Shown piece by piece: positions 34,495 through 43,444 of a stretch of 64,000 nucleotides of DNA. The translations under genes were made by a program, and so were the position numbers. Source of the stretch: CALODP01 sp942492055 (lineage in GTDB: Bacteria > Bacteroidota > Ignavibacteria > Ignavibacteriales > Melioribacteraceae). Below the pieces are notes generated by a model. That model saw nothing but the letters and a program-made list of their open reading frames with translations, was not told the origin of the DNA and did no database searches. The stretch is from assembly GCA_942492055.1 (NCBI GenBank), contig CALODP010000015.1:434001-498000 (forward strand). Direction: 5' to 3'. The first letter of the stretch is position 1. Every line of letters begins with the position of its first letter.

Positions 34495-35466
34495 TTATTC
34501 ACCAATCCCAAATCTCTCCGCTTGTTCTTTTTCCCGATTTTCAATCAGGAGATCAAGTTCCTTCTTCATTTTTCTATGCATGTCAGCAAACCACACCACC
34601 GCTTTTTTATTGCATCCCCAAAGTTCATAGGCGTGGTCAACATAAACAATGGCTTCATCTGCATCTCCAATACCTGTAAAAGAGGGTATTGTTTCAGGCA
34701 TATCAATAAGGCCAAAGAGGTATAAGGGAACATAAGGATTGAATTCCATTGCTTCTTTAAGGAGTTTATCGGCTTTGAAGCGTTTGCTCTTTCTGTTAAA
34801 ACAAAGGTACGCTTTCGAGTAATGCCACTGGGCTGAGTAATCATCTACGAATTCGTCCAAAAGATTTTCCGCTTCTTGAAAACGGTGCAATAGTAAGAGA
34901 CGCGTAATAAGAATGTAGCGCATTCCCTGGTTATCGTTGGGATTAAGAATGAGCATCTCTTTCGTTACTTCAATAGACTTGCTCTTTTCTCCTAAGAGCC
35001 ATAAAACATGGGTGTAACCAGCCATAGACCTCATGAAGGGGCGAGTTTCGTGGACTCCCCAGAAATGTCCTTTTAACTCTTCATAATTTTTCCCCAGATT
35101 TTTTTTCCCGGCTTCTATTCCTTTGGCAAATAATTCGAGGGAATCATACGGATTTTCCGCTTTTTGCTCTGCCAGTATGTTATAAGCGTCAACGCAATTA
35201 TCGTCAAGAGCAAGAGCCTTTTCAGCGAGTGAAATCATTTCTTCTTCGCTTTCGCTATCCCACGCTTCGTATACTAAATCCATTGCTTTATTCTGGCGAG
35301 ATAATTTTTTGTTATCCGTTTTTATTTCTTTTCCAATATATTTTTCGTTGATATATTCATTCGCTTCTTCCAATGAACCGAAGTTCTTTTCTTCAAGATC
35401 CTTGGTGATCTTGTTTATTATTCTATCCATATCTGCATTTGAAGATTGATTCTTTGATTTGCTCAT
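34495..35466 (-). CDS. ST7-like tetratricopeptide protein
   Basis: 323-residue cytoplasmic helical-repeat protein. GHFWGVHETRPFMRSMAGYTHVLW and LNPNDNQGMRYILITRLL are the hallmarks of bacterial proteins related to the eukaryotic ST7 family, often annotated simply as TPR proteins. The first 70 residues are charged and coiled. Function unknown; probably a protein-interaction scaffold. Stand-alone gene. Confidence 0.8.
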   Translation of the reverse strand: MSKSKNQSSNADMDRIINKITKDLEEKNFGSLEEANEYINEKYIGKEIKTDNKKLSRQNKAMDLVYEAWDSESEEEMISLAEKALALDDNCVDAYNILAEQKAENPYDSLELFAKGIEAGKKNLGKNYEELKGHFWGVHETRPFMRSMAGYTHVLWLLGEKSKSIEVTKEMLILNPNDNQGMRYILITRLLLLHRFQEAENLLDEFVDDYSAQWHYSKAYLCFNRKSKRFKADKLLKEAMEFNPYVPLYLFGLIDMPETIPSFTGIGDADEAIVYVDHAYELWGCNKKAVVWFADMHRKMKKELDLLIENREKEQAERFGIGE

Positions 35467-35674
35467 TGTCTTGCCTGTTATTTAATGTTCGCTATCTTTT
35501 TTTCCTGATATACAATAATAATTTTTAGAGGCTAATTTAAAGGAATAAATTCCGGTGTCAAGAAGAAAGTGAAAAGTTTATAACAATTCCCTAGGTTTTT
35601 ACTGTTTATTAGTTCAAGTGATTTGTTTTGCACTCTTGATCTGAGAGCTTGACAGACTATTGGAATCCACGCAT

Positions 35675-35852
35675 AGGTAGCGGATGCGAAAAGTAAGGAA
35701 TAAACTCAGTATTCGGATGCCATAAGTGGAGTATCTCTGATTTGAAAAACATAGCCAAGGTGAGGAGCAAACTCAGTCGAGATATGGAGCAAACTCAGTC
35801 GAGATATGGAGTAAACATAGTAGAAGGATGGAGCAAGACTGCTTCAAAGTCG
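35675..35852. repeat. 22-bp tandem repeats upstream of the ST7-like gene
   Basis: Units of the form GGAGCAAACTCAGTC then GAGATAT recur exactly every 22 bases (GGAG at 35764, 35786, 35808 and 35830), with more degenerate copies upstream (GGAATAAACTCAGTA at 35697, GGAGTATCTCTGATT at 35728). The array sits between the 5' end of the ST7-like gene and the 3' end of the RCC1 gene. It carries no gene. Just beyond it GGCTGCCATAGAGATGGCAACC (split as GGTTGCCAT and AGGCTGCCAT arms near 35880-35905) is a terminator-like hairpin for the minus-strand RCC1 gene. Confidence 0.7.
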
Positions 35853-35923
35853 CAAAGAGGTTGGTAAAGAAAATAAAAGAAGGCTGCCATAGAGATGGCA
35901 ACCTTTTGTTTTTATCTAAACAG

Positions 35924-37684
35924 TTACTTAACTAAGATCATTTTCTTTTCCATAACATTCTTACCGGCAGATAATCTGTAAATGTAGGTTCCGCTAGCTA
36001 ATTTATCGGCATTAAATGATCGGGAGTGTTGGCCCGCGTTCATAGTTTTGTTATTAATCAGAACAGCAACTTCCTCTCCCAGAAGATTGTAGATTTTCAA
36101 ACTCACCCTTGTATCTTCGGTTAAACCGAACTTAATTGTAGTCGAAGGATTAAAAGGATTCGGATAGTTTTGCGCCAACTCTATTTGGGTTGGAACTGCG
36201 GAAGAAACTTCAAGTTCTTTGGAGTAAGTATACTTTCCGTCCGTATCAATCTGTTTCAAGCGGTATTTAGCTCTTCCGGCGATAGGAGAGTTATCTGTAA
36301 AGGAATAATCCAATGTTGCGTTGCTATTACCATTTCCTTCGACGAATCCGATTTTCTTCCAAGTGGAATTCGAGGCAGATTTCTGAATTTCGAAACCGTA
36401 GTTGTTTAATTCGGTTGCTGTTTGCCATGATAATTCCACTTTACCATCAACAACCAAGGCGGAGAATGATGTTAACTCAACCGGAAGAGGAGCACCGGAT
36501 ACTTCCACCGGAACATTACTATTATCAGTAGTATTATTCCCAAGCTGTCCTGCCCAGTTTTCACCCCAACAATAAACCGTACCGTCCGAGCCCAAAGCTA
36601 TTGAATGATATTCTCCGATACCAATAGCGGTAATTGTTTTGCCTGATAACACTCCTGAATTATAAACCTCAACAGGAACTTGACTGGAGGTGGATGTGTT
36701 GTTCCCTAGCTCTCCGGACCAATTACCTCCCCAAGAATAAACCTTTCCGTCCGAATCAAGAGCCAAGGAATGAGCCTGTCCGGAAGCAACAGCTGTAATT
36801 GTTTTCCCGGACAATACACCATCCGAATATACCATAACCGGAACCAAGCTGCTTGTAGTTGAATTATCACCTAATTGCCCTATAGAGTTAGCACCCCAAG
36901 AAAAGACTTGTCCCTCAGTTGAAACCGCTACCGTATGTCTGGAGCTTCCAGTTGCAGCAGTTATGGTTTTACCTGAGAGAACTCCCGAAGTCGTTACAGC
37001 CACGGGAACCAGGCTGTTTGTTGTCGAATTATTTCCCAACTGACCGTCCGAATTGCTACCCCATGTGTAAATAGTACCGTCCGAATCGATGGCTATTGAA
37101 TGATTTATTCCTGCTGCAATTTTGGTAATAGTTTTACCTGATAAAACGCCAGAGGTGTTAACTGCTACCGGAACAGAACTGTCTGTTGTACTATTATTTC
37201 CAAGTTGTCCGTCCCTATTCCAGCCCCACGCATAAACTGTTCCGTCTGAGGCTAATGCCAAAGTATGAGATCCACCGGTTGCGATAGCGGTAATGGTTTT
37301 TCCTGATAATACTCCATCGGAGTAAACCGCTACAGGGACAATTTTATCTATTAAGGAATTATCACCGAGCTGTCCCTGCCCGTTGTATCCCCAAGAGTAG
37401 AGAGTACCGTCGGAGGCAAGCGCTATTGAATATGAGCTACCGGTAGATACCGCGGTAATTGTTTTACCTGAGAGAACTCCGGCAGTATAAGCTGCTACCG
37501 GAACCGAGCTGCTTGTTGTGGTGCTATCACCGAAGGTGCCTGCACTGTTGTCCCCCCATGAATAAACCAGCCCTGCATTATTAACTGATATTGTGTGCCA
37601 CGAAAACCCGGTTCCTATTGCCTGAGCGTTTGTTGTGCCGTATAAAAATAATACAGCAAGAAGAGTAGTAACTATCTTTCCCAT
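35924..37684 (-). CDS. RCC1-repeat protein secreted by the type IX system
   Basis: 586 residues. A signal peptide (TTLLAVLFLYGTTNAQA) is followed by seven RCC1-type repeats of about 50 residues, each with the core [YF]xWG and a following GxLGNNST-type turn plus SGVLSGKTIT (residues about 25-405), predicted to form a seven-bladed propeller. A fibronectin-like region (about 410-500) comes next, then a C-terminal sorting domain of about 80 residues with NYPNPFNPSTTIKFGL and ending KKMILVK. That tail is recognised by the type IX secretion system, so the protein is expected on the cell surface or outside. AGGGG precedes the ATG. Ligand unknown. Confidence 0.93.
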   Translation of the reverse strand: MGKIVTTLLAVLFLYGTTNAQAIGTGFSWHTISVNNAGLVYSWGDNSAGTFGDSTTTSSSVPVAAYTAGVLSGKTITAVSTGSSYSIALASDGTLYSWGYNGQGQLGDNSLIDKIVPVAVYSDGVLSGKTITAIATGGSHTLALASDGTVYAWGWNRDGQLGNNSTTDSSVPVAVNTSGVLSGKTITKIAAGINHSIAIDSDGTIYTWGSNSDGQLGNNSTTNSLVPVAVTTSGVLSGKTITAATGSSRHTVAVSTEGQVFSWGANSIGQLGDNSTTSSLVPVMVYSDGVLSGKTITAVASGQAHSLALDSDGKVYSWGGNWSGELGNNTSTSSQVPVEVYNSGVLSGKTITAIGIGEYHSIALGSDGTVYCWGENWAGQLGNNTTDNSNVPVEVSGAPLPVELTSFSALVVDGKVELSWQTATELNNYGFEIQKSASNSTWKKIGFVEGNGNSNATLDYSFTDNSPIAGRAKYRLKQIDTDGKYTYSKELEVSSAVPTQIELAQNYPNPFNPSTTIKFGLTEDTRVSLKIYNLLGEEVAVLINNKTMNAGQHSRSFNADKLASGTYIYRLSAGKNVMEKKMILVK

Positions 37685-38079
37685 AATAACCCCTATTTAT
37701 ATATGAATAAAACAGTAAAGAATTATCATTTGGGGAGAAAAGGAAAATATTGCTCATTCGTACTTTTTATTACTTAGTTCCCAACAGGTTGAAGAAAGAG
37801 TTAGTTCCGGTTCACTAAAGCTAATTAGGTAGAAAATTCATTTTATTGAAATGAAGTGTAATTGGAAATAACAGAAGTAAATATGCCATTGGTACTAATC
37901 CTAAAGAGTGGATGTAAAAAATTAGTCTTTATTCAGGTCAACGAAATAATTTCGCTTAATAAGAATATTATTCATAGAGCTGATCTGTTGCATAGAAAAT
38001 TCTCATAACCAAACGGAGCAGGCTAACATACTGTAAAGGTATTTCATGACAGGACCAAGCTATTTCAGGACAGGACCGC

Positions 38080-38266
38080 GGAAACGTTCCGACACCCTCC
38101 GGAATCGTTCCGCCCCCCTTCGGAATCGTTCCGCCACTCTTCGGAATCGTTCCGCCCCCTTCGGAAACATTCCGCCATCCGTCGGAAACGTTCCGACACT
38201 CTCCGGAAACATTCCGACACTCTCCGGAATCGTCCCGCTCCTCTCGGAAACATTCCTCCACCATTC
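38080..38266. repeat. 21-bp tandem repeat array
   Basis: Nine head-to-tail units of 20-21 bases beginning GGAAACGTTCCG or GGAATCGTTCCG and ending ACACTCTCC or CCACTCTTC. Each unit contains the near-palindrome GGAANCRTTCC. Units start at 38080, 38101, 38122, 38143, 38163, 38184, 38205, 38226 and 38246. All frames stay open because the period is a multiple of three, giving false ORFs on both strands with seven-residue repeats (ECRNVSG, GGTIPKG). The upstream gap 37685-38079 shows no gene. Confidence 0.85.
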
Positions 38267-38760
38267 GCCCTTGTTCTTCTCAGTGTTCTCAGTGCTCTCC
38301 GTGGTTTGTCGCTCTTGTTCTTCTCCGTGTTCTCGGTGCCCTCTGTGGTTTGTCGCTCTTGTTCTTCTCAGTGTTCTCGGTGCCCTCTGTGGTTTTGCCC
38401 TTGTTCTTCTCCGTGTCCTCAGTGCTCTCCGTGGTTTGTCGCTCTTGTTCTTCTCAGTGTGCTCGGTGCCCTCTGTGGTTTGTCGCTCTTGTTCTTCTCC
38501 GTGTTCTCGGTGCCCTCTGTGGTTTTGCCCTTGTTCTTCTCAGTGTCCTCAGTGCTCTCCGTGGTTTGTCGCTCTTGTTCTTCTCAGTGTGCTCGGTGCT
38601 CTCCGTGGTTTGTCGCTCTTGTTCTTCTCCGTGTTCTCGGTGCCCTCTGTGGTTTGTCGCTCTTGTTCTTCTCCGTGTTCTCGGTGCCCTCTGTGGTTTG
38701 TCGCTCTTTTTCTTTTCGTCGTTTCGCTCTTTGTCCTTCTCAGTGTTCTCCGTGGTGAAT
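38267..38760. repeat. 44-bp tandem repeat array (about ten units)
   Basis: About ten copies of a unit reading GCTCTTGTTCTTCTCCGTG, TTCTCGGTGCCCTCTGTGG, TTTGTC (44 bases), with some 42-base copies where TTTGTCGCTC becomes TTTTGCCC. Inside, TGTTCTC-type and CTCTGTGGT-type words recur, so the unit itself derives from shorter repeats. The period is not a multiple of three, so the long plus-strand ORFs here (38046-38813 and its two neighbours) are artefacts. The array ends in TTCTCCGTGGTGAATCG near 38760. Confidence 0.88.
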
Positions 38761-38889
38761 CGTTCTTGTGGTCAGTGGCTCACCCTCTTTTCCCAAGGTC
38801 TCTCTTGAATTAACCTGCTAAAAGAGTTAAATTCCGGCTGAGTCCGACCCGTATATTTTTTCCACACAGAGAGTGTTTCTACTGATATT

Positions 38890-39975
38890 ATGATACTACT
38901 ATTTGCATACTTGTTTTTGGCTCTATTTGTCTCCTTCCTATGCTCCATAATGGAATCAGTACTACTATCTACCCCAACATCTTTCCTTCTTGTAAAAAAG
39001 GAGAAGGGATATCAATGGGGAAAGGAGTTTATAGAATTGAAAGAGAATATCGATAAACCGCTATCTGCTATTCTCTCCCTGAATACGGTAGCCCACACAA
39101 TAGGGGCGGCCGGAGTGGGAGCACAGGCTGTTAAGGTATTCGGAGAAGCCTCCTTCGGCATTGTGTCGGCCATATTAACAATTCTGATATTGATAATAAC
39201 CGAAATAATTCCGAAGACCGTAGGGGCGAGATATTGGCGCTATCTGGCCCGGTTCTCCTGCCACACGATAAAGGGAATGATAATAATAACATATCCGCTT
39301 GTACGGATGTCGGCGTTAATCACGAGAATATTCGCCAAAAAGAGTGATGAAAAGACAACCAGTAGGGAAGAGATAGCAGCCATGGCAAGGATCGGAGCCG
39401 CCGAAGGAATATTCTCGCGCGAAGAGAATAAGATCATTCAAAACATTCTCAAGCTGAAAACCATAAAGGTAACCGAGATTAAAACTCCCAGGGTGGTAGT
39501 AGCCTTTGCCGATGAAAACCAGGATCTTAGGGACTTTCTGCTAAATAAGGATTATCTTAATTTCTCCCGAATCCCCATCTATTCCGGTAATGAAGATAAT
39601 ATCACCGGGTATGTTCTAAGGGAAACGGTATTCGAAAAGCTTGCCGAAGATAAAACCGGACTGAAACTAAAGGATTTGAAAAGAGATATTCTCGCCGTCC
39701 CCGATTCGATAGTATTATACGCGTTATGGGAAAAGCTGCTGGCAAATAAGGAGCATATTGCCCTTATAGTAGATGAGTACGGTGGGATGGATGGGATAGT
39801 AACAATGGAAGACATTATCGAAACCCTGCTTGGGCTGGAGATACTCGACGAAAAAGACCGTATCCCGGATATGAGAGAATACGCGAGAGAAAGGTGGAAA
39901 AAACGGCAGGCTAAGTATAATTTGCTTGGAAAATACAAACCGGATAGGGGAGAAGAATCATCCTCGGATAGTTAA
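38890..39975 (+). CDS. DUF21/CBS-domain membrane protein (CNNM/hemolysin C-like)
   Basis: 361 residues. The DUF21 domain with three or four helices (about 1-140, ESVLLSTPTSFLL, ITEIIPKTVGARYW) is followed by a cytoplasmic CBS pair (about 190-320, TPRVVVAFADENQDLRD, ALIVDEYGGMDGIVTMEDIIE). The family is implicated in magnesium or cobalt export. The usual C-terminal CorC/HlyC transporter-associated domain is absent; the protein ends in a short charged tail. The ATG has no good ribosome site. Confidence 0.88.
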   Translation: MILLFAYLFLALFVSFLCSIMESVLLSTPTSFLLVKKEKGYQWGKEFIELKENIDKPLSAILSLNTVAHTIGAAGVGAQAVKVFGEASFGIVSAILTILILIITEIIPKTVGARYWRYLARFSCHTIKGMIIITYPLVRMSALITRIFAKKSDEKTTSREEIAAMARIGAAEGIFSREENKIIQNILKLKTIKVTEIKTPRVVVAFADENQDLRDFLLNKDYLNFSRIPIYSGNEDNITGYVLRETVFEKLAEDKTGLKLKDLKRDILAVPDSIVLYALWEKLLANKEHIALIVDEYGGMDGIVTMEDIIETLLGLEILDEKDRIPDMREYARERWKKRQAKYNLLGKYKPDRGEESSSDS

Positions 39976-40089
39976 CCCGCCGGAAAAAGGGAGCAAACCG
40001 GAATCTTCCCATTATTTTAATTGATAGTGATCAGGAATATTGATAAAATAGCCCATGTTATTTGGTAAATATATTTACGGAGAAAAGAG

Positions 40090-40809
40090 ATGAAATTTAG
40101 TCTGAATGTAGATCATGTAGCGACACTAAGAAACGCCCGCGGGGAAATGCAGCCTGATCCGGTTACTTTCGCGTTGATGGCGGAGCAATTCGGTGTTGAC
40201 GGGATTGTTGTTCATCTCAGAGAAGACAGACGCCATGTAAACGAAAGGGATCTCCGCCTTCTTAGAGAGTTGATAACAACCAAGCTCGATCTTGAGATGG
40301 CTGCTGTGGATGAAATAATAGATATAGCATGTGATGTTCAGCCCGAACTGGCAACTTTGGTTCCGGAGAAAAGACAGGAACTTACTACCGAGGGAGGCTT
40401 GAATGTAATCGATAATATTGAGAGAATAAAAAACGCGATTGAAAAACTTCATGCCGCCGATGTACCGGTGTCACTTTTTATCGAACCGGATATTCCTCAG
40501 ATAGACGCTTCCGCGGAAATAGGGGCGGATTATATTGAGATACATACCGGTAATTTTGCGAACGCCGTTACCGAAGAAGAGATGCTCGAGGAATTGGAAA
40601 GAATAAATATTGCGGTTAACTACGCAAAGAAACTTGGCCTTGGAGTTAATGCGGGGCATGGACTTAATTACAATAATATGAAAGATTTTCTTGCAGTTGT
40701 AGAAGTTGACGAAGTTAGTATCGGTCAGGCAGTTATTGCCCGCGCGGTTTTTGTCGGCCTCGAAAAGGCTGTTAAAGAGATGAAAGAGCTTATTCAAACA
40801 AAGCAATAA
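40090..40809 (+). CDS. pdxJ: pyridoxine 5'-phosphate synthase
   Basis: TIM-barrel enzyme condensing 1-deoxyxylulose 5-phosphate with 3-amino-2-oxopropyl phosphate. 239 residues. LNVDHVATLRNARG, HLREDRRHVNERDL, FIEPDIPQID, EIHTGNFA and GLGVNAGHGLNY are all characteristic. Start ATG after AGAAAAGAG. PLP made here supplies several enzymes in this window (HisC, TrpB, the two trans-sulfuration enzymes). Confidence 0.96.
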   Translation: MKFSLNVDHVATLRNARGEMQPDPVTFALMAEQFGVDGIVVHLREDRRHVNERDLRLLRELITTKLDLEMAAVDEIIDIACDVQPELATLVPEKRQELTTEGGLNVIDNIERIKNAIEKLHAADVPVSLFIEPDIPQIDASAEIGADYIEIHTGNFANAVTEEEMLEELERINIAVNYAKKLGLGVNAGHGLNYNNMKDFLAVVEVDEVSIGQAVIARAVFVGLEKAVKEMKELIQTKQ

Positions 40810-40869
40810 ACTGATCATTTAGCAAGCAGAAAGCGGTATTATTCATAAAGTTTGTGGAAACCGAAGCTT

Positions 40870-41661
40870 ATGCTCCAATACGATATTAAGAAGCTGAAAC
40901 GGAAGCTAGATTATCATTACAAAGCTTTCGACAAGTCAACAATCTCACCCGATCCGTTGGAATTACCCCACCGATTCGAAAGGAGAGATAATATCGAGTT
41001 GGTCGCGTTTATCGCTTCGGTTTTCGCATATGGAAACGTAACTCAGATAATAAAGAGTTTGGATCGGTTATTTGAGATAATCGGCCCCGATCCGATAGAA
41101 TTTCTTAAAGAGTATAATTTCGAAGAGGGGAAAAAGATATTCGAGGATATTAAGCACCGATTCTATACTCCCGCGGATATTGCAGCTCTTTTCCACGGGG
41201 TAAAGAGAGCTTATGAAAGCTACGGTTCCCTGAATTATCTTTTTACTCTTTACTATTTCGGGGATGAGGAGAATATAAAATCCTCCCTCTCATTTTTCTC
41301 CAATAATCTGCTCGAGTTAGCCGAATCATCCGGGCATAAAAGCCGGGGACTCTCCTTCATGTTTCCCGATCCTTACAAAGGAAGCGCCTGCAAAAGGATG
41401 AATCTCTTTCTCAGATGGATGGTTAGGGAGGATGAGCTCGATTTCGGTTTTTGGAAGGAGATAGATACCGGACAGTTGATAATTCCGGTCGATACACATA
41501 TAGCCAGGATTTGCAAATCGTTGGGACTTACCGAAATGAATAACGTATCGTGGAAGATGGCCGAAGAGATTACAAATAATCTGAAGCGGATCAATAGGGA
41601 AGATCCGGTGAAATATGATTTTGCCATTTGCCATATCGGAATGAGGAAGTTGGATTTCTGA
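40870..41661 (+). CDS. DUF2400 (TIGR02757) family protein
   Basis: 263 residues from ATG 40870 (a TTG at 40852 is possible). HRFERRDNIELVAFIASVFAYGNVTQI, LSFMFPDPYKGSACKRMNLFLRWMVR, PVDTHIARICKSLGLT and DPVKYDFAICHIGM mark the TIGR02757 family. The end resembles helix-hairpin-helix DNA glycosylases, but catalytic function is not established. Follows pdxJ by 60 bases. Confidence 0.85.
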   Translation: MLQYDIKKLKRKLDYHYKAFDKSTISPDPLELPHRFERRDNIELVAFIASVFAYGNVTQIIKSLDRLFEIIGPDPIEFLKEYNFEEGKKIFEDIKHRFYTPADIAALFHGVKRAYESYGSLNYLFTLYYFGDEENIKSSLSFFSNNLLELAESSGHKSRGLSFMFPDPYKGSACKRMNLFLRWMVREDELDFGFWKEIDTGQLIIPVDTHIARICKSLGLTEMNNVSWKMAEEITNNLKRINREDPVKYDFAICHIGMRKLDF

Positions 41662-41779
41662 AAGTATTCGAAATTCCGCTTGCTATTGCCACCAAATATT
41701 AAAATATTCCCCGTTCGCCTGAAGGGGCATGAAATATAAAGAAAATCAATTAGTGTAAAAATATTAGTCAGGAAATTAA

Positions 41780-43060
41780 ATGACACAAACTACTCTAGCA
41801 AAACCGGAACCGTCTCCGATATACAGATGGTTGGTGCTTATCTTTGTAAGTTTGCCAATGTTTGGTAATTACTATATCTATGATAGTTTAGCTCCAATTG
41901 CTGACTTGTTAAAGTCACAATTACATATTACTGATTCAGATTATGGTTCTTTACAATCTATTTATGGAATAGCAGCGGCAGCTGTTTTACTTATTGGTGG
42001 AATAATTGTTGACAAATTCGGGACGAAGATTACTATTCTTATTTTCGCTTCTCTTTGTTCAATTTCTGCTTTTTTAATGATAGTATCTTCAGATTACAAT
42101 GTTATGCTATCCGGAAGACTTCTCTTGGGAATAGGGGCTGAGATAATGATCGTCGCAATTACTACCGCCTTGGCAAAATGGTTCAAAGGAAAGGAACTAG
42201 GTCTTGCGCTCGGTATCAATATATCAATTGCCCGTTTAGGATCAGCTGCGGCTGATTTATCTCCTGCTTGGGCTAGCAGTTATTACGATACATATAGTGG
42301 TCCATTAATGATAGCCTTTTTTATCGGATTGACGTGTGTTGTTGGTGGAATTATTTATGCTTTCATGGAAGGATATGCTTCGAAACGATATAAGCTTGGC
42401 GCAGCTGGCGAGACTGATAAATTTGTATGGGGCGATCTTTTCAAGTTTAACAAATCATTTTGGTACATCACATTATTATGTGTGACTTTTTATTCGGCAA
42501 TCTTTCCGTTTCGCTCTTTTGCTATAAAATATTTTATTGAAGGACATGGAGTCGAAAGGGATATAGCCGGAATGTTTAATAGCGCTTTACCATGGGCTTC
42601 AATGATAGCTACTCCTATTTTCGGAATATTGGCAGATAAGTACGGAAAAAGAGCTTTTATGATGATGATAGGTTCGCTGTTGATTTTACCTGTATACCTT
42701 ATGATGGCTTATTCAGGAATAACCCTTTATATACCGGTTATTATGATGGGTATTGCTTTTTCTCTCATCCCTGCCGTAATGTGGCCATCCGTAGCATATC
42801 TTGTAGAGGAGAAGAGACTGGGAACAGCTTATGCATTAATGTCTCTGATTCAACAACTTGGCGTTTCGGCTTTTAATGAAATAATTGGTTATGCAAATGA
42901 TTATTCAGCAGCTAGTGCTCAAAATCCTGAAGGATACGCGTTAGGAATGTGGATCTTCTCTATACTAGGTGTATTAGGATTAGTATTTGCTTATCTATTG
43001 AGAAAATCAGAAACCGGTCCTAATAGTCACGGATTGGAAGAAGGGATGGCAAGTAAATAG
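41780..43060 (+). CDS. major facilitator superfamily transporter
   Basis: 426 residues with twelve predicted helices. The loop 2-3 motif GGIIVDKFGTKITI and its repeat GILADKYGKRAFM between helices 8 and 9 are typical MFS. Substrate unknown. The next gene starts 3 bases later and encodes a PqqD-like domain, so the two are translated together. Confidence 0.9.
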   Translation: MTQTTLAKPEPSPIYRWLVLIFVSLPMFGNYYIYDSLAPIADLLKSQLHITDSDYGSLQSIYGIAAAAVLLIGGIIVDKFGTKITILIFASLCSISAFLMIVSSDYNVMLSGRLLLGIGAEIMIVAITTALAKWFKGKELGLALGINISIARLGSAAADLSPAWASSYYDTYSGPLMIAFFIGLTCVVGGIIYAFMEGYASKRYKLGAAGETDKFVWGDLFKFNKSFWYITLLCVTFYSAIFPFRSFAIKYFIEGHGVERDIAGMFNSALPWASMIATPIFGILADKYGKRAFMMMIGSLLILPVYLMMAYSGITLYIPVIMMGIAFSLIPAVMWPSVAYLVEEKRLGTAYALMSLIQQLGVSAFNEIIGYANDYSAASAQNPEGYALGMWIFSILGVLGLVFAYLLRKSETGPNSHGLEEGMASK

Positions 43061-43062
43061 TT

Positions 43063-43401
43063 ATGGAAAATATAGATGCATTGTACCCGGTGAGGGTATG
43101 CGAATATGAAATAGAAGACGGATTGACAGTTGTTCATTATGTAGATCCCAATCCGCCGAAGATAATAAAGTGGTTTTTCAAGAAGTTGGCCCAAAAGCCA
43201 CAGAAAATAGATCTGGATGAAATCGGATCATATGTTTGGGAAAACTGCGACGGGAACAATTCCGTCGCGGAGATTTCTAATAAGTTGAGGGAGAAATTCG
43301 GAGAAAAGGTAGAACCGGCCGAAGAGAGAGTAACTCAATTTATTCATCAAATGAACGGAACTCAGCTTATAAAGCTATATGAAAAGAAGCAGAAGAAATA
43401 A
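43063..43401 (+). CDS. PqqD-like (RRE-type) small protein
   Basis: 112 residues. IDLDEIGSYVWENCDGNNSVAEISNKLREKFGE is the PqqD/RiPP recognition-element pattern (winged helix that binds precursor peptides). No radical SAM enzyme, precursor peptide or PqqE is visible nearby. Coupled to the MFS gene, it may be a cytosolic regulator or adaptor of that transporter (inference). Confidence 0.8.
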   Translation: MENIDALYPVRVCEYEIEDGLTVVHYVDPNPPKIIKWFFKKLAQKPQKIDLDEIGSYVWENCDGNNSVAEISNKLREKFGEKVEPAEERVTQFIHQMNGTQLIKLYEKKQKK

Positions 43402-43444
43402 TCTTCAAAATATGTTATATTGATATGTGAAAGACGGATATCAG

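Noticed and set aside
37968..38264. Minus-strand ORFs with seven-residue repeats (ECRNVSG, GGTIPKG)
   Set aside because: The 21-bp period keeps every frame open. Composition is that of the repeat, and two overlapping minus-strand frames look equally 'coding'.
38080..38760. CRISPR array
   Set aside because: The units are contiguous with no unique spacers, and no cas genes are in the window.
38046..38813. Long plus-strand ORFs rich in Cys, Ser, Leu and Val
   Set aside because: They are translations of the 21-bp and 44-bp tandem repeats in three frames. No ribosome site, no domain, and the 44-bp period shifts frame each unit.
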